From: Candidatus Abyssobacteria bacterium SURF_17
Lineage (GTDB): Bacteria; Abyssobacteria; SURF-5
Reading direction: 5' to 3'
NCBI GenBank assembly: GCA_003598055.1
Contig: QZKI01000102.1
Location: 1-42,575, forward strand
Length of the DNA stretch: 42,575 bases
Shown here: one piece after another, positions 34,923 through 42,492 of the stretch
Layout: the number at the start of each line of letters is the position of its first letter
How positions within the stretch are numbered: position 1 is the first letter of the stretch
Notes under the pieces: generated by a model
Databases searched by the model: none
Seen by the model: only the letters and a program-made list of their open reading frames with translations
What the model was told of the DNA's origin: nothing
Made by a program: the position numbers and the translations under genes

Positions 34923-35309
34923 ATGCTCAAGTCGCTGACAATCGCAATAGGTCTGCTCATAATCGTCACTCGTGGGTTCGCCTTCATCTTTCCAGGCAAC
35001 GCGAAGGCGCTCGTGACTCGGCTCACGCCGCAAACATCGCTCATCAGAGCAATCGGCTTTGCCATCCTCGTCCTTGCGCTCCTCATTTTTCTCGCGCTCG
35101 GCGGCAATACGGCCGGCCTGAGATACGTGATGTGGATTCTCGCAATCCTTTTTTTTATCAGCGGCCTTTTTCTTGTCCTGCTCCCCGCCCAGTACGGCGC
35201 GCTGATGAACTGGTTCTCGAAGCTGCCCGACCAGGCGGTCCGGTTTCTCGGTGGAATCGGCGTTCTCTTCGGCATCTTCATCCTCATCCTGGGACTGGCG
35301 TTTTATTGA
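34923..35309 (+). CDS. Small four-helix membrane protein
   Basis: 128 residues with four hydrophobic segments (about 4-22, 42-62, 66-88 and 107-127) joined by short loops. 'LIRAIGFAILVLALLIFLALGG' and 'RFLGGIGVLFGIFILILGLAFY' resemble each other, suggesting an internal repeat of the DUF2065-like type, but I cannot assign a family firmly. AGGAGG lies 7 nt before ATG 34923, a near-perfect ribosome site; the longer frame back to 34716 reads through a family A repeat and is rejected. Function unknown. Confidence 0.8.
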   Translation: MLKSLTIAIGLLIIVTRGFAFIFPGNAKALVTRLTPQTSLIRAIGFAILVLALLIFLALGGNTAGLRYVMWILAILFFISGLFLVLLPAQYGALMNWFSKLPDQAVRFLGGIGVLFGIFILILGLAFY

Positions 35310-35323
35310 GGCATATTTTGGAG

Positions 35324-35390
35324 AGCCCTATTTTCGGCTGCGATTGCCTATTTGCCTCATGCGGTGTCAGAAATAGGGTCTGTCCCTTCT
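35324..35390. repeat. Dispersed repeat, family D copy 1
   Basis: About 65 bp with AGCCCTATTTTCGGCTGCGA at the left and TCAGAAATAGGGTCTGTCCC at the right. It shares most bases with 42370-42443. The ends are partly inverted (CCCTATTT and AAATAGGG). Confidence 0.75.
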
Positions 35391-35473
35391 CATACCATCT
35401 ATTTGCCCTTGCTCCCTTCTTGATGGCATATTAAAGGGAGACGTTTAAAGCTTCCACTACCCTGAATTCCGCA

Positions 35474-36373
35474 ATGAGCGATAAACTGAAAAAGGAAATC
35501 GTGCGCTATCTCCGCGAGCAGGGCGCTGACCTTGTGGGCGTGGCGACTGTGAAGACGTGGGCGGAGCAGGGCATCGTGCCCGAGCCCTACCGACCGGATT
35601 CGATCTGGCCTCCGGCGCGGTCGGTCATCGTCATCGGCCTGCAGATGCCGCTTCCGATAGTCGAGACCACGCCGTCGGCCCAGCATATGGAACTCTACCG
35701 CACGTGCAATATCGCCCTCGATAAGATGGCGTTTGACCTCACCCGATGGCTGAATCGGCGGGGGCACGCGTCCATTTTCCTCAGCCGCGACGGCTACGCG
35801 AACATCGATGTGCTCATAAAGAAGCCCGCAGCCGCGTTTTCCCATGTTTTCGCGGCGCAGTACGCGGGCCTGGGCTATGTCGGAGTCAACCACACAATCC
35901 TTACCAAGGAATTCGGGCCGAGAGTGCGCTTTGTCTCCGTCTTCACCGAGGCCGAGTTGCCGCCGGACCCCATGCTCAAGAAGCCCCTGTGCATACGATG
36001 CCGCGCATGCGTGGAGTGCTGTCCGGTGAACGCGTTCACGTTTCGCGAGGATGCGCTCGTGGCCGATTACAACAAGCGCGCATGCGCCGAACGCGCAAAG
36101 CTGCTGCGGGATAAAGGCCGCTATCCCTGCGGCGTATGCATCAAGGTGTGCCCCGTCGGCGAAGACCGCGCGCTGTACGGGCGGGACAAAGCGCTCCAGC
36201 ATTATCTCAGAGAAGCCGAATCGCTTGCCCGAAATCCGCGCGACCCTGCCTACGCCTCATGGACACACGTGCGCCGCCATGGCGGCTGGCCGCTCGATGA
36301 GGAGGCGTTTCCCGAGTTCGGCGGAAAGCCACTCAAAGCTAAGCGTGGAAGAGGAGATAAGAGAAAAAAATGA
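35474..36373 (+). CDS. QueG-like 4Fe-4S reductase domain protein
   Basis: 299 residues. The N-terminal half ('LREQGADLVGVATVKTW', 'ARSVIVIGLQMPL', 'AQYAGLGYVGVNHTILTKEFGPRVRFVSVFTEAELPPD') matches the cofactor domain shared by epoxyqueuosine reductase (QueG) and reductive dehalogenases. Two 4Fe-4S sites follow: Cys173, 176, 179 and 183 in 'CIRCRACVECCP', and Cys219, 222 and 226 in 'CGVCIKVCP' with Cys204 near. QueG itself is longer and has C-terminal HEAT repeats, absent here, so a redox role distinct from queuosine synthesis is likely. No Tat or Sec signal is present, so it is cytoplasmic. It overlaps the cupin gene by 4 bp (ATGA). Confidence 0.82.
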   Translation: MSDKLKKEIVRYLREQGADLVGVATVKTWAEQGIVPEPYRPDSIWPPARSVIVIGLQMPLPIVETTPSAQHMELYRTCNIALDKMAFDLTRWLNRRGHASIFLSRDGYANIDVLIKKPAAAFSHVFAAQYAGLGYVGVNHTILTKEFGPRVRFVSVFTEAELPPDPMLKKPLCIRCRACVECCPVNAFTFREDALVADYNKRACAERAKLLRDKGRYPCGVCIKVCPVGEDRALYGRDKALQHYLREAESLARNPRDPAYASWTHVRRHGGWPLDEEAFPEFGGKPLKAKRGRGDKRKK

Positions 36374-37101
36374 TATCATTATCGAACATCCCCGGGGAAA
36401 TCACCGAATTCTGCGCCCGCTGCGCCGAAGGCTTGCCTTCGCTTACCGAAGATAACGCCCGCATTCAGTGCATCAGGAAGGAATTTCCCTCGTTACTGCG
36501 CAACACATCACTGTTTGCTCGGATTCTTGCCGATATCACGAGCGGAGCGAAGTATCCTGACCTCGGTTATGCAACAATGTTTGACAATGAGCTGCTCTTG
36601 TATGCGGACCCGGGTCGTCTCTTCAGCCTGCGATTGTTCCTCTGGGACGCGGGAGATTACACGCCGGTGCATGACCACAGCTCATGGGGAGTGATCGGGC
36701 CTGTCTCCGGCACGCTGGAGGTCATCAACTACCGCAGAGACGATCCCGGCTCGCAGGCCGGGCAAGCGCGTCTCATCGAGGCCGAACGACTGCTCCTCGA
36801 GCCGGGTGAAACAGCTTTTACGCTTCCGCTCAACGACGGAATCCACACAATCGGCAACCCGACCGACGAGGCCATGCTGTCCCTGAGCCTCTATGGGAGT
36901 CCGCTTCCAAGAGGTTACATTAATGGCTTCGATCTCGCAACCGGATACATCTATCAAATTGTCGCGCCGAAAATAAAGAAAAAAGTGCTCGCCACCAAAG
37001 CTCTCATCGGCCTCGACAAGGCGGCGGGTGAAGACGCGTTCAAGCGAGTGCGCGCCCACCATCTCGACATCATGCGCTCCGCTGCCGAAAACCCCAAGTG
37101 A
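36370..37101 (+). CDS. Cysteine-dioxygenase-like cupin protein
   Basis: 243 residues with a type I cysteine/3-mercaptopropionate dioxygenase-like cupin. His101 and His103 in 'YTPVHDHSSWGVIGPVSGTLEVINYR' and His149 in 'LNDGIHTIGNPTDE' form the 3-His iron site typical of thiol dioxygenases. The Cys of the mammalian-type Cys-Tyr crosslink is not obvious, as in most bacterial members. Such enzymes oxidise thiols to sulfinates using O2. Its start overlaps the Fe-S protein stop, so the two are co-translated and probably work on a common sulfur or thiol compound; the substrate is unknown. The C-terminal 60 residues are basic and helical. Confidence 0.8.
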   Translation: MISLSNIPGEITEFCARCAEGLPSLTEDNARIQCIRKEFPSLLRNTSLFARILADITSGAKYPDLGYATMFDNELLLYADPGRLFSLRLFLWDAGDYTPVHDHSSWGVIGPVSGTLEVINYRRDDPGSQAGQARLIEAERLLLEPGETAFTLPLNDGIHTIGNPTDEAMLSLSLYGSPLPRGYINGFDLATGYIYQIVAPKIKKKVLATKALIGLDKAAGEDAFKRVRAHHLDIMRSAAENPK

Positions 37102-37102
37102 G

Positions 37103-37199
37103 CGCGAACATAATACCATTTCTTCATGTCATGTTGCGGACAGAAGAGTCGTAATCCTTTGTTCTTCGCCCCAGGGAACAGGTATTACGTTTCTGGAAA
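37103..37199. repeat. Dispersed inverted repeat, family B copy, degenerate
   Basis: The left end CGCGAACATAATACCATT and right end CAGGTATTACGTTTCTGGAA are mutated versions of the family B ends with normal spacing of about 97 bp. It starts 2 bp after the cupin stop. Confidence 0.6.
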
Positions 37200-37270
37200 G
37201 GCAAACACCTTTTTCGCTGCATAGCCACGGCTCCCTCCACAGCCCCGGCAGAGTCGCAAGCAAGGGCATC

Positions 37271-37379
37271 GTCATTGCGAGGGAGCGAATCCCGCCTCTG
37301 GCGGGAGAGCGACCGAAGCAATCTCTGCACCATATCGAGATTGCTTCGCTCCGGCCTGCGGCCCTTCGCTCGCAATGAC
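37271..37379. repeat. Dispersed inverted repeat, family A copy 5
   Basis: GTCATTGCGA (37271) to TCGCAATGAC (37379), with the inner GAAGCAATCTC/GAGATTGCTTC pair and a CCCGCC/GGCGGG arm. The full interval 37102-37634 holds only repeats and no gene that I can support. Confidence 0.85.
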
Positions 37380-37507
37380 CGCGCCCTGGAAATCGCGACA
37401 AGAATTCAACAAATGGAGTGTTAGTAATACAGTTGCGCTCGGCCACGAAAACCGTATAGACTCATATACATCATCTCGCAATCTTGATGTCGTATAATAC
37501 CGTGCTA

Positions 37508-37535
37508 TGTAGGGGCGCAATTCATTGCGCCCACA
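37508..37535. repeat. Family C hairpin, copy 3
   Basis: GGGCGCAAT (37513-37521) and ATTGCGCCC (37524-37532) form a perfect 9-bp stem with a 2-nt loop, inside TGTAGGGGCG...CCCACA. Confidence 0.7.
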
Positions 37536-37634
37536 AGTGAAAATCTCGCGCCTCGCGGGAGCATCATGGACATGTGATTCCATAATTATCGGGCAGCCTC
37601 ACTATTGCTCGTGAGTCAAGAGAAGGTGAATGAC

Positions 37635-38084
37635 ATGAAATTCAGTCAAGGCGAAATCGGACGAGTCTTCGTCATGAGGCTCGAGGACGGCGACAAACTT
37701 CCGCAAACAATTGAGGACTTTGCGGCTCAACAAGGCGTCAGCAGCGCAATGTGCGTCCTGGTCGGCGGAATAGATGACGGAGGAACCATCGTCGTCGGCC
37801 CGAGAGACCGCACGACAATGCCGCCGGAACCGATGCTCTTCAAGTTGAAGGGTGTTCATGAGGTTTCCGCGGTCGGGACGCTCTTTCCCGACGCGCAGGG
37901 CAGACCGCGTCTTCACATGCATGCCGCTCTCGGGCGTGAAGGCAACACGCACACCGGATGCATTCGCCCGGGCGTCGACATATGGAAGCTCGGCGAAGTG
38001 GTTCTTTTAGAGATTCTCAATAGCACGGCCGTCCGGAGAAAGGATCCAGCCACGGGTTTCGAGGTGCTCGTGCCACAACCTTGA
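37635..38084 (+). CDS. PPC/DUF296-domain protein
   Basis: 149 residues, one complete PPC (DUF296) domain: 'GRVFVMRLEDGDKLPQTIEDFAAQQGVSSAMCVLVGGIDDGGTIVVGP' and the metal-binding face 'LHMHAALGREGNTHTGCIRPG' with His94, His96 and His106. In plants this domain is joined to AT-hooks; bacterial stand-alone forms are trimeric, bind a metal and have no settled function. AAGGTG lies 7 nt before ATG 37635. The stop overlaps the possible TTG start of the next gene, so the two are probably co-translated. Confidence 0.85.
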   Translation: MKFSQGEIGRVFVMRLEDGDKLPQTIEDFAAQQGVSSAMCVLVGGIDDGGTIVVGPRDRTTMPPEPMLFKLKGVHEVSAVGTLFPDAQGRPRLHMHAALGREGNTHTGCIRPGVDIWKLGEVVLLEILNSTAVRRKDPATGFEVLVPQP

Positions 38085-39319
38085 AACACTATTCGCCAGT
38101 GAAAATAGTAAGCATCGGGAAATTATTAGGCCCGTTCGTGCTGCTTCCGCTCGCGATTCTCGCTTTTGTGCGGGCAACCACGCCGCTGACGGAGTCTGCC
38201 TCAGGTCTCAGCTTCGACGGCAGATTCTATGCGGCGATGGCGGAACGGGCCACCGCCGACATCACGCTTTCTCATCATGCGCCGTGGTGTTGGCGGGTGC
38301 TCACGCCGTTTCTGGCATCATTGCTGCCGTTCTCCACGCTGACCGATTTCACGGTGCTTGCGTTTTTCTCCGGCTGGGTGAATCTGGCGCTCGTCTATAG
38401 TATTCTCCGGAAAAACAGATTCTCGAGTCTCGCCTCGGTGATTGGCGTGCTGTTCTACGCGGGAGTCTTCTGGTCCATCAAGTTCTCGTTCTACTCTCCT
38501 GCATATGTTGACTATCAAACGCAGACCTTCATTCTGGCAGGAATGCTCCTGATTGTTCTCAAGAAATACTGGCCGCTTCCATTCCTCGTGACCCTCGCAG
38601 TTCTTCAGAAAGAGTCTCTTATTCTGCTCGCATGGATTGCATACGCTGACTATTCTCGCTCGAGCGGATGGCTCACGAAGAGGTCGCTTTCCTACTTAGC
38701 CATTCTCCTGTTTTTTCCTCTTATTGTGGTTATGTTGGTTCGAATGCTCATCCTTTCCGAGAATTTCTATTCCTCGATGGAGGCATTTCTCTTCTATGCC
38801 GGCCTCCATGCAGCTCTCTTCACAGACCCGCGTCATTGGCCGCGTCTGGTGCTCGCGCTCTTCAGCGGACTCGGCATTTTGCCGGTGATTTTACTCTGCC
38901 GGGTAAAGACTTCATGTCGCTTCCTTCAGGAGAATCCATGCTGGATGTGGCTGATTGTGGTCGGTACGCTGCAACTTGGAGGCGGCATCGACAAGGCGCG
39001 TCTCCTGCTCTTTATTCTTCCGGCAATGGTTGTTCTTGCGACCAACCTCGTTGATAAGATGCTGACAACGCCGAGCGCGCGTGTCTGGGCGTGGATTGCC
39101 GTCACGCTCGGCCTTCATTTCTACTTAGGACATCACTTCACGCCGATGGGCACGGTCGATGAGTATGTGCGCAGAATGGTACCCATGCACGCTCCGCGCG
39201 ACGCATATCCGATGGAGTTGGCGAGAATCGGGGTCGTGGTTGCGGTCTGGGTGATTGCCTCTATTCTTTGCGTTGCACCACGGTGGCTCAGGAAGGTTGG
39301 CCGCACGGGCGACACATAG
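38081..39319 (+). CDS. Polytopic membrane protein, GT-C-like
   Basis: About 412 residues with ten or more hydrophobic segments. 'LSFDGRFYAAMAERA' in the first outer loop followed by 'HHAPWCWRVLTPFLASLLPFSTL' resembles the D-x-x-Y and R-(V/I)-L-x-P patterns of GT-C-type lipid-sugar transferases and related uncharacterised membrane proteins. I cannot assign a substrate. 'GGGIDKARLLLFILPAMVVLATNLVDKML' is another conserved-looking segment. The start is uncertain: TTG at 38081 overlaps the upstream stop (TTGA), and an in-frame GTG at 38099 is the other choice. It follows the PPC-domain gene as the second gene of a two-gene unit. Confidence 0.7.
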   Translation: MKHYSPVKIVSIGKLLGPFVLLPLAILAFVRATTPLTESASGLSFDGRFYAAMAERATADITLSHHAPWCWRVLTPFLASLLPFSTLTDFTVLAFFSGWVNLALVYSILRKNRFSSLASVIGVLFYAGVFWSIKFSFYSPAYVDYQTQTFILAGMLLIVLKKYWPLPFLVTLAVLQKESLILLAWIAYADYSRSSGWLTKRSLSYLAILLFFPLIVVMLVRMLILSENFYSSMEAFLFYAGLHAALFTDPRHWPRLVLALFSGLGILPVILLCRVKTSCRFLQENPCWMWLIVVGTLQLGGGIDKARLLLFILPAMVVLATNLVDKMLTTPSARVWAWIAVTLGLHFYLGHHFTPMGTVDEYVRRMVPMHAPRDAYPMELARIGVVVAVWVIASILCVAPRWLRKVGRTGDT

Positions 39320-40005
39320 TGCGAGAAAGAGCGCTTCGCATCGCTGAGATTGGTAGCCTTGCACCGCTGCGAAGCTTGCTTGGACAAATCGAGGAAAACG
39401 ACCACTCAGCATCCCTTTTCTTGTTGCTCTTCCGCACGTGCAGGTTGTGACAACACTTCACCCTTCCTCCTCAGCCAAGAAGCCCAAAATTTGACCGGAA
39501 TTTGCAGTTGTCTGTGGAGTCGAACAACAACATCACCAGCTTGCCGGTCAGCACCACCAGCAATTTCCAAATGGCGCGGGATTTGAGGTCGGCTATTGCG
39601 CCGGTGCGATCGCGGTCTTTGAGGGCAGGGAAGTATGGACCCAGCCATTGTCTCCGCATATCCACACTATTTGATTAATGTTCATAATCTCAAACATTTT
39701 TTCTGAAATACGCCTGTGAAGGACTCCCATTTCGACACGTTCTAAGCTTAATTGTACCAGTGAGATATATCGTAACAGAAACACCTGGCATTATCTGGTA
39801 GGATAATTGCAAGCATGCATGATGGGGTTGAGCATCAGAACTCTGTTATCGTTGCCCCGAGGGTCTTATTTGCTTATCATGCCTGTACGAATTTCGGGAG
39901 GAGGTTGGAGAGGCATCAAACACGCGATGAGACGTTTCTCAAACGAGCATCAGTGAAAACAGGAGGCAAAACATTCACAGACATATCAGAAGGAGGCTGG
40001 TAATC
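39320..40005. other. Non-coding, compositionally distinct gap
   Basis: 686 bp between the membrane protein and the secreted protein. By eye the part around 39660-39800 is richer in A and T than the rest of the window. Short open frames exist on both strands but none has a ribosome site plus family resemblance. The only signal I can name is the sigma-54-like match at 39796. It may be decayed DNA belonging to an acquired segment with the secreted protein gene. Confidence 0.45.
39796..39811 (+). promoter_or_regulatory. Weak sigma-54-like promoter before the secreted protein gene
   Basis: TGGTAG-GATAA-TTGCA keeps the invariant GG and GC at correct spacing and matches nine of eleven defined positions. 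It would leave a leader of about 185 nt before ATG 40006. The evidence is weaker than for the matches at 8996 and 31483. Confidence 0.3.
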
Positions 40006-41019
40006 ATGGTATCGAAAAAGGCTTTTCGTATTGGAGTTTTGTTGTTGCTGGCTGCGGTTCTATTGGCGATGGCGCACGCACCGGCATCCGCCCAGACGAC
40101 CTGCATACCGGAAGGAACCATCATTACTTCCGCGACGTTTTCCATCTACCTCACTACTTCGTTGTCTTCTAACACGGTGTTTGTGCACGGAATCACTGCG
40201 CCCTGGGACGAACTTACCGTGACATGGAACAGTTTCGGGGGCAGCTACGACCCAACGGTGGAAGGCTCGTTCCCGGCAAGCCCGGCGGGTCTTCAGTCAG
40301 TCGACGTGACAGCCCTCGTCCAAGCGTGGTTAGATGGTACGTATCCCAACTACGGTTTGTTGCTAGAGCAGGGACTTCCGACCGGCTTTACCCGGTTCCG
40401 CAGTAGTGAAGATGCTACGGTCGCGCTGCGACCCGAACTTGAAATCTGTTACCCAACAGACGGCGGGGAGACCTGCGTGGTTATCGGGCGCCCCGGTGTC
40501 GAGCAGGACGGTGTTGCCGATACATCGATACATGAAATAGATCCGGACGCCAACTTTGGAGCAGAAGCTCTTATCAGCATAGGCCAAGGCACCGCCGGCG
40601 CGAAGCAGGTCCTAGTCTGGTTTGACATCTGTGAAGAGGGGAATGGGAACGGAATTTGCCCGGGGACTCCGGGATATTGGAAGAACCATCCCGATGCATG
40701 GCCGGTTGACACGCTAACTCTGGGGGCGCAGAGTTACAGTTTCGCGGAACTGTTAGCAATCCTGAACATGCCGACCGGAGGAGATGCAAGCATTATCCTG
40801 GCGCATCATCTCATCGCCGCGAAGCTAAACATTCTCGCCGGCGCTGACCCCACTGCAGCAAGCGCTGCAATAGCCGAAGCCGATGCACTGTTCGCTCTCT
40901 TTGCCGGGAAGCTCCCTTACGGCGTGAGGTCAAACACCACTATCGGGAGGGCCATGAACGACGTAAAAGATGTGCTCGATGATTATAATAATGGCGATCT
41001 GACATTTGGCTGTTACTAG
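40006..41019 (+). CDS. Secreted protein with rearranged DNRLRE domain and GYWKNHP domain
   Basis: 337 residues. A signal peptide (about 1-30, 'PASA-Q') leads directly into what is normally the second half of a DNRLRE/CBM-like domain: 'IPEGTIITSATFSIYL', 'WDELTVTWNSFGGSYDPTV', 'VDVTALVQAWLDGTYPNYGLLLEQG', 'TRFRSSE'. The half that usually comes first follows it: 'VADTSIHEIDPDANFGAEALISIGQG...KQVLVWFDICE'. Next is a 'GICPGTPGYWKNHPDAWPVDTLTLG' module common in secreted proteins of unknown role, and a helical C-terminus. It is probably an exported surface or matrix protein binding polymers. GGAGG lies 9 nt before the ATG, and a strong terminator follows. Confidence 0.85.
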   Translation: MVSKKAFRIGVLLLLAAVLLAMAHAPASAQTTCIPEGTIITSATFSIYLTTSLSSNTVFVHGITAPWDELTVTWNSFGGSYDPTVEGSFPASPAGLQSVDVTALVQAWLDGTYPNYGLLLEQGLPTGFTRFRSSEDATVALRPELEICYPTDGGETCVVIGRPGVEQDGVADTSIHEIDPDANFGAEALISIGQGTAGAKQVLVWFDICEEGNGNGICPGTPGYWKNHPDAWPVDTLTLGAQSYSFAELLAILNMPTGGDASIILAHHLIAAKLNILAGADPTAASAAIAEADALFALFAGKLPYGVRSNTTIGRAMNDVKDVLDDYNNGDLTFGCY

Positions 41020-41020
41020 T

Positions 41021-41033
41021 CGCTACTGAGACA
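41021..41033. repeat. 13-bp direct repeat, left copy
   Basis: CGCTACTGAGACA occurs here, immediately after the stop codon, and again at 41081-41093, exactly 60 bp apart. The terminator lies between the copies. Confidence 0.7.
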
Positions 41034-41036
41034 ACG

Positions 41037-41075
41037 GACGAAGGAGAGGCCTTGCTCTCCTTCGTCTTTCTTTTT
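41037..41075 (+). terminator. Strong intrinsic terminator of the secreted protein gene
   Basis: A perfect 12-bp stem (GACGAAGGAGAG with CTCTCCTTCGTC), a 6-nt loop and TTTCTTTTT directly after. It is the clearest rho-independent terminator in the window, 17 bp past the stop codon. Confidence 0.95.
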
Positions 41076-41080
41076 GCGGC

Positions 41081-41093
41081 CGCTACTGAGACA
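41081..41093. repeat. 13-bp direct repeat, right copy
   Basis: CGCTACTGAGACA, the second copy of the sequence at 41021-41033. Confidence 0.7.
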
Positions 41094-41136
41094 CTCGATA
41101 TGCTCCTACGGCTTGTCAAGGGGAATGCGTGTTAGC

Positions 41137-42285
41137 TTATTGCTTCCGTGCGGCTTCGGAGATGGCTTCCCACGAATTATCTATCTCTTCATTCGTTTTC
41201 AAGACTTCATAGAGAAATGTGCGGGTCATTGTGCCCGCCTTCTCCTCATCCTTCAGCAGGCGCCACGTGTCGGTGTCTTTCATGCTTTCCATGCAGCGAT
41301 TCATCACCGCCATGCTGGGTGGCGTTTCTTCTTTCGCGGCATATTCCCCCAGAAACGCTCCGGCCGCGTATCCCATGCTCAGCCCGCTGAGGATGCCCGA
41401 TGCGCCTCGTGCGCCGACCTGTCCTGCGGCATCGCCGACCAGCACAAGGCCGGGCCGCACGAAATTATCGAGCAATCCTCCGAAAATCACCCTGTCAACG
41501 CTCGTGAGAATGATAGATGCCCCTCGGAGACGCTCCGTCAGCACCGGGTGTATCCGTCGATAATGCTCCCATATGGGCCTGATGTCCGCATGTTGCGCGC
41601 CGGGATTCTGATCCCAGAGGACGATTCCGCACTCGGCGCTGTGCTCGCTCTTCGGGAATATCCAAACCGCGCCCGCCGGCTCATTGAGCAGACAGAACTC
41701 GAGGACGTCCGGCTCGGGAATCTTCGCGCCTTCAACAATCACCTTATAAGCGGAGCAGACATTAGGGGAGGGCAAATTCGCCTGCTGTCTCAACAGCGAG
41801 CTGTGGCCGTCGGCGGCAATGACGGCTTTGCCTCGAACCAACGTGGGCGCGCCCGCCCTCACGCACATTAACCCACACACCTCTCCTCGCTCAGTGAGGA
41901 GCAATTCTGTCGCCCGTGTGTTCAGTGCCACGTTCGCGCCGGCTTCAACACATGTTCTCGCCACTTCGTGCATGAACGGGCGATACTCGATCACGAGCGA
42001 TGCCGTTTCCGGCTCGAGCAGCATCTCCTTCTTGCACGTTGGGCTGTATATCCGCCGCCGCTTGCTTGTTCCCATGATGATTGATTCGGGAAGCGGCTTT
42101 CCTAATACCTTCTCCACAATAGTATTGCCGCTCCGAATGACTTCCCCTTTCACCTTCATGGCAATTTCGGGCGCTCCATCGAGCACGAGCGTGTGCGCGC
42201 CTGCCCGAGCGGCAGCAACGCCGGCTGCCAAGCCGGCCACCCCGGCTCCGAGGATAACGATGTCGTAGTCATATGAAGAATTCAT
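41137..42285 (-). CDS. Geranylgeranyl-reductase-family FAD-dependent oxidoreductase
   Basis: 382 residues. The N-terminal dinucleotide fold 'YDIVILGAGVAGLAAGVAAARAG' binds FAD, and 'PGLVLVGDAAGQVGARGASGILSGLSMG' is the second FAD motif. The spacing and the 'VIAADGHSSLLRQQ' block are those of the geranylgeranyl reductase family within the p-hydroxybenzoate hydroxylase superfamily. Members reduce isoprenoid chains of chlorophyll, quinone or archaeal lipids; in non-phototrophic bacteria the substrate is usually unknown and could be a menaquinone side chain. GAGGT lies 10 nt before ATG 42285. It is monocistronic and convergent with the secreted protein gene. Confidence 0.85.
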   Translation of the reverse strand: MNSSYDYDIVILGAGVAGLAAGVAAARAGAHTLVLDGAPEIAMKVKGEVIRSGNTIVEKVLGKPLPESIIMGTSKRRRIYSPTCKKEMLLEPETASLVIEYRPFMHEVARTCVEAGANVALNTRATELLLTERGEVCGLMCVRAGAPTLVRGKAVIAADGHSSLLRQQANLPSPNVCSAYKVIVEGAKIPEPDVLEFCLLNEPAGAVWIFPKSEHSAECGIVLWDQNPGAQHADIRPIWEHYRRIHPVLTERLRGASIILTSVDRVIFGGLLDNFVRPGLVLVGDAAGQVGARGASGILSGLSMGYAAGAFLGEYAAKEETPPSMAVMNRCMESMKDTDTWRLLKDEEKAGTMTRTFLYEVLKTNEEIDNSWEAISEAARKQ

Positions 42286-42369
42286 GCGCGTGATTACCTC
42301 GCTTTGCCCATAATTCCATCCGACATCCAGAGATTATCATAGTTATATCCGATGAGGCATGTCAATGCC

Positions 42370-42443
42370 GGGAATAGGGACAGCCCCTATTTCGGGCTGC
42401 GATTGCTTATTTGTCTTATGCGGTTTCAGAAATAGGGCTCTGT
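42370..42443. repeat. Dispersed repeat, family D copy 2
   Basis: GGGAATAGGGACAGCCCCTA at the left, then the shared core CTGCGATTGC-TATTTG-CT-ATGCGG, ending TCAGAAATAGGG. It is the second copy of the 35324-35390 repeat, with a fuller left arm. Confidence 0.75.
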
Positions 42444-42492
42444 ACTACTAACGTTCAGTTTCTCAAATTTTTGTCATGATTTTCTTGACGCA

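Noticed and set aside
35474-36373. Naming this gene queG
   Set aside because: It shares the N-terminal domain and two Fe-S sites but lacks the C-terminal HEAT repeats, and no queuosine gene is nearby.
39471-40003. Short frames at 39471-39665 (minus), 39593-39784 (minus) and 39815-40003 (plus)
   Set aside because: Too short, overlapping each other on opposite strands, no start signals and no recognised domain; treated as non-coding or decayed DNA.
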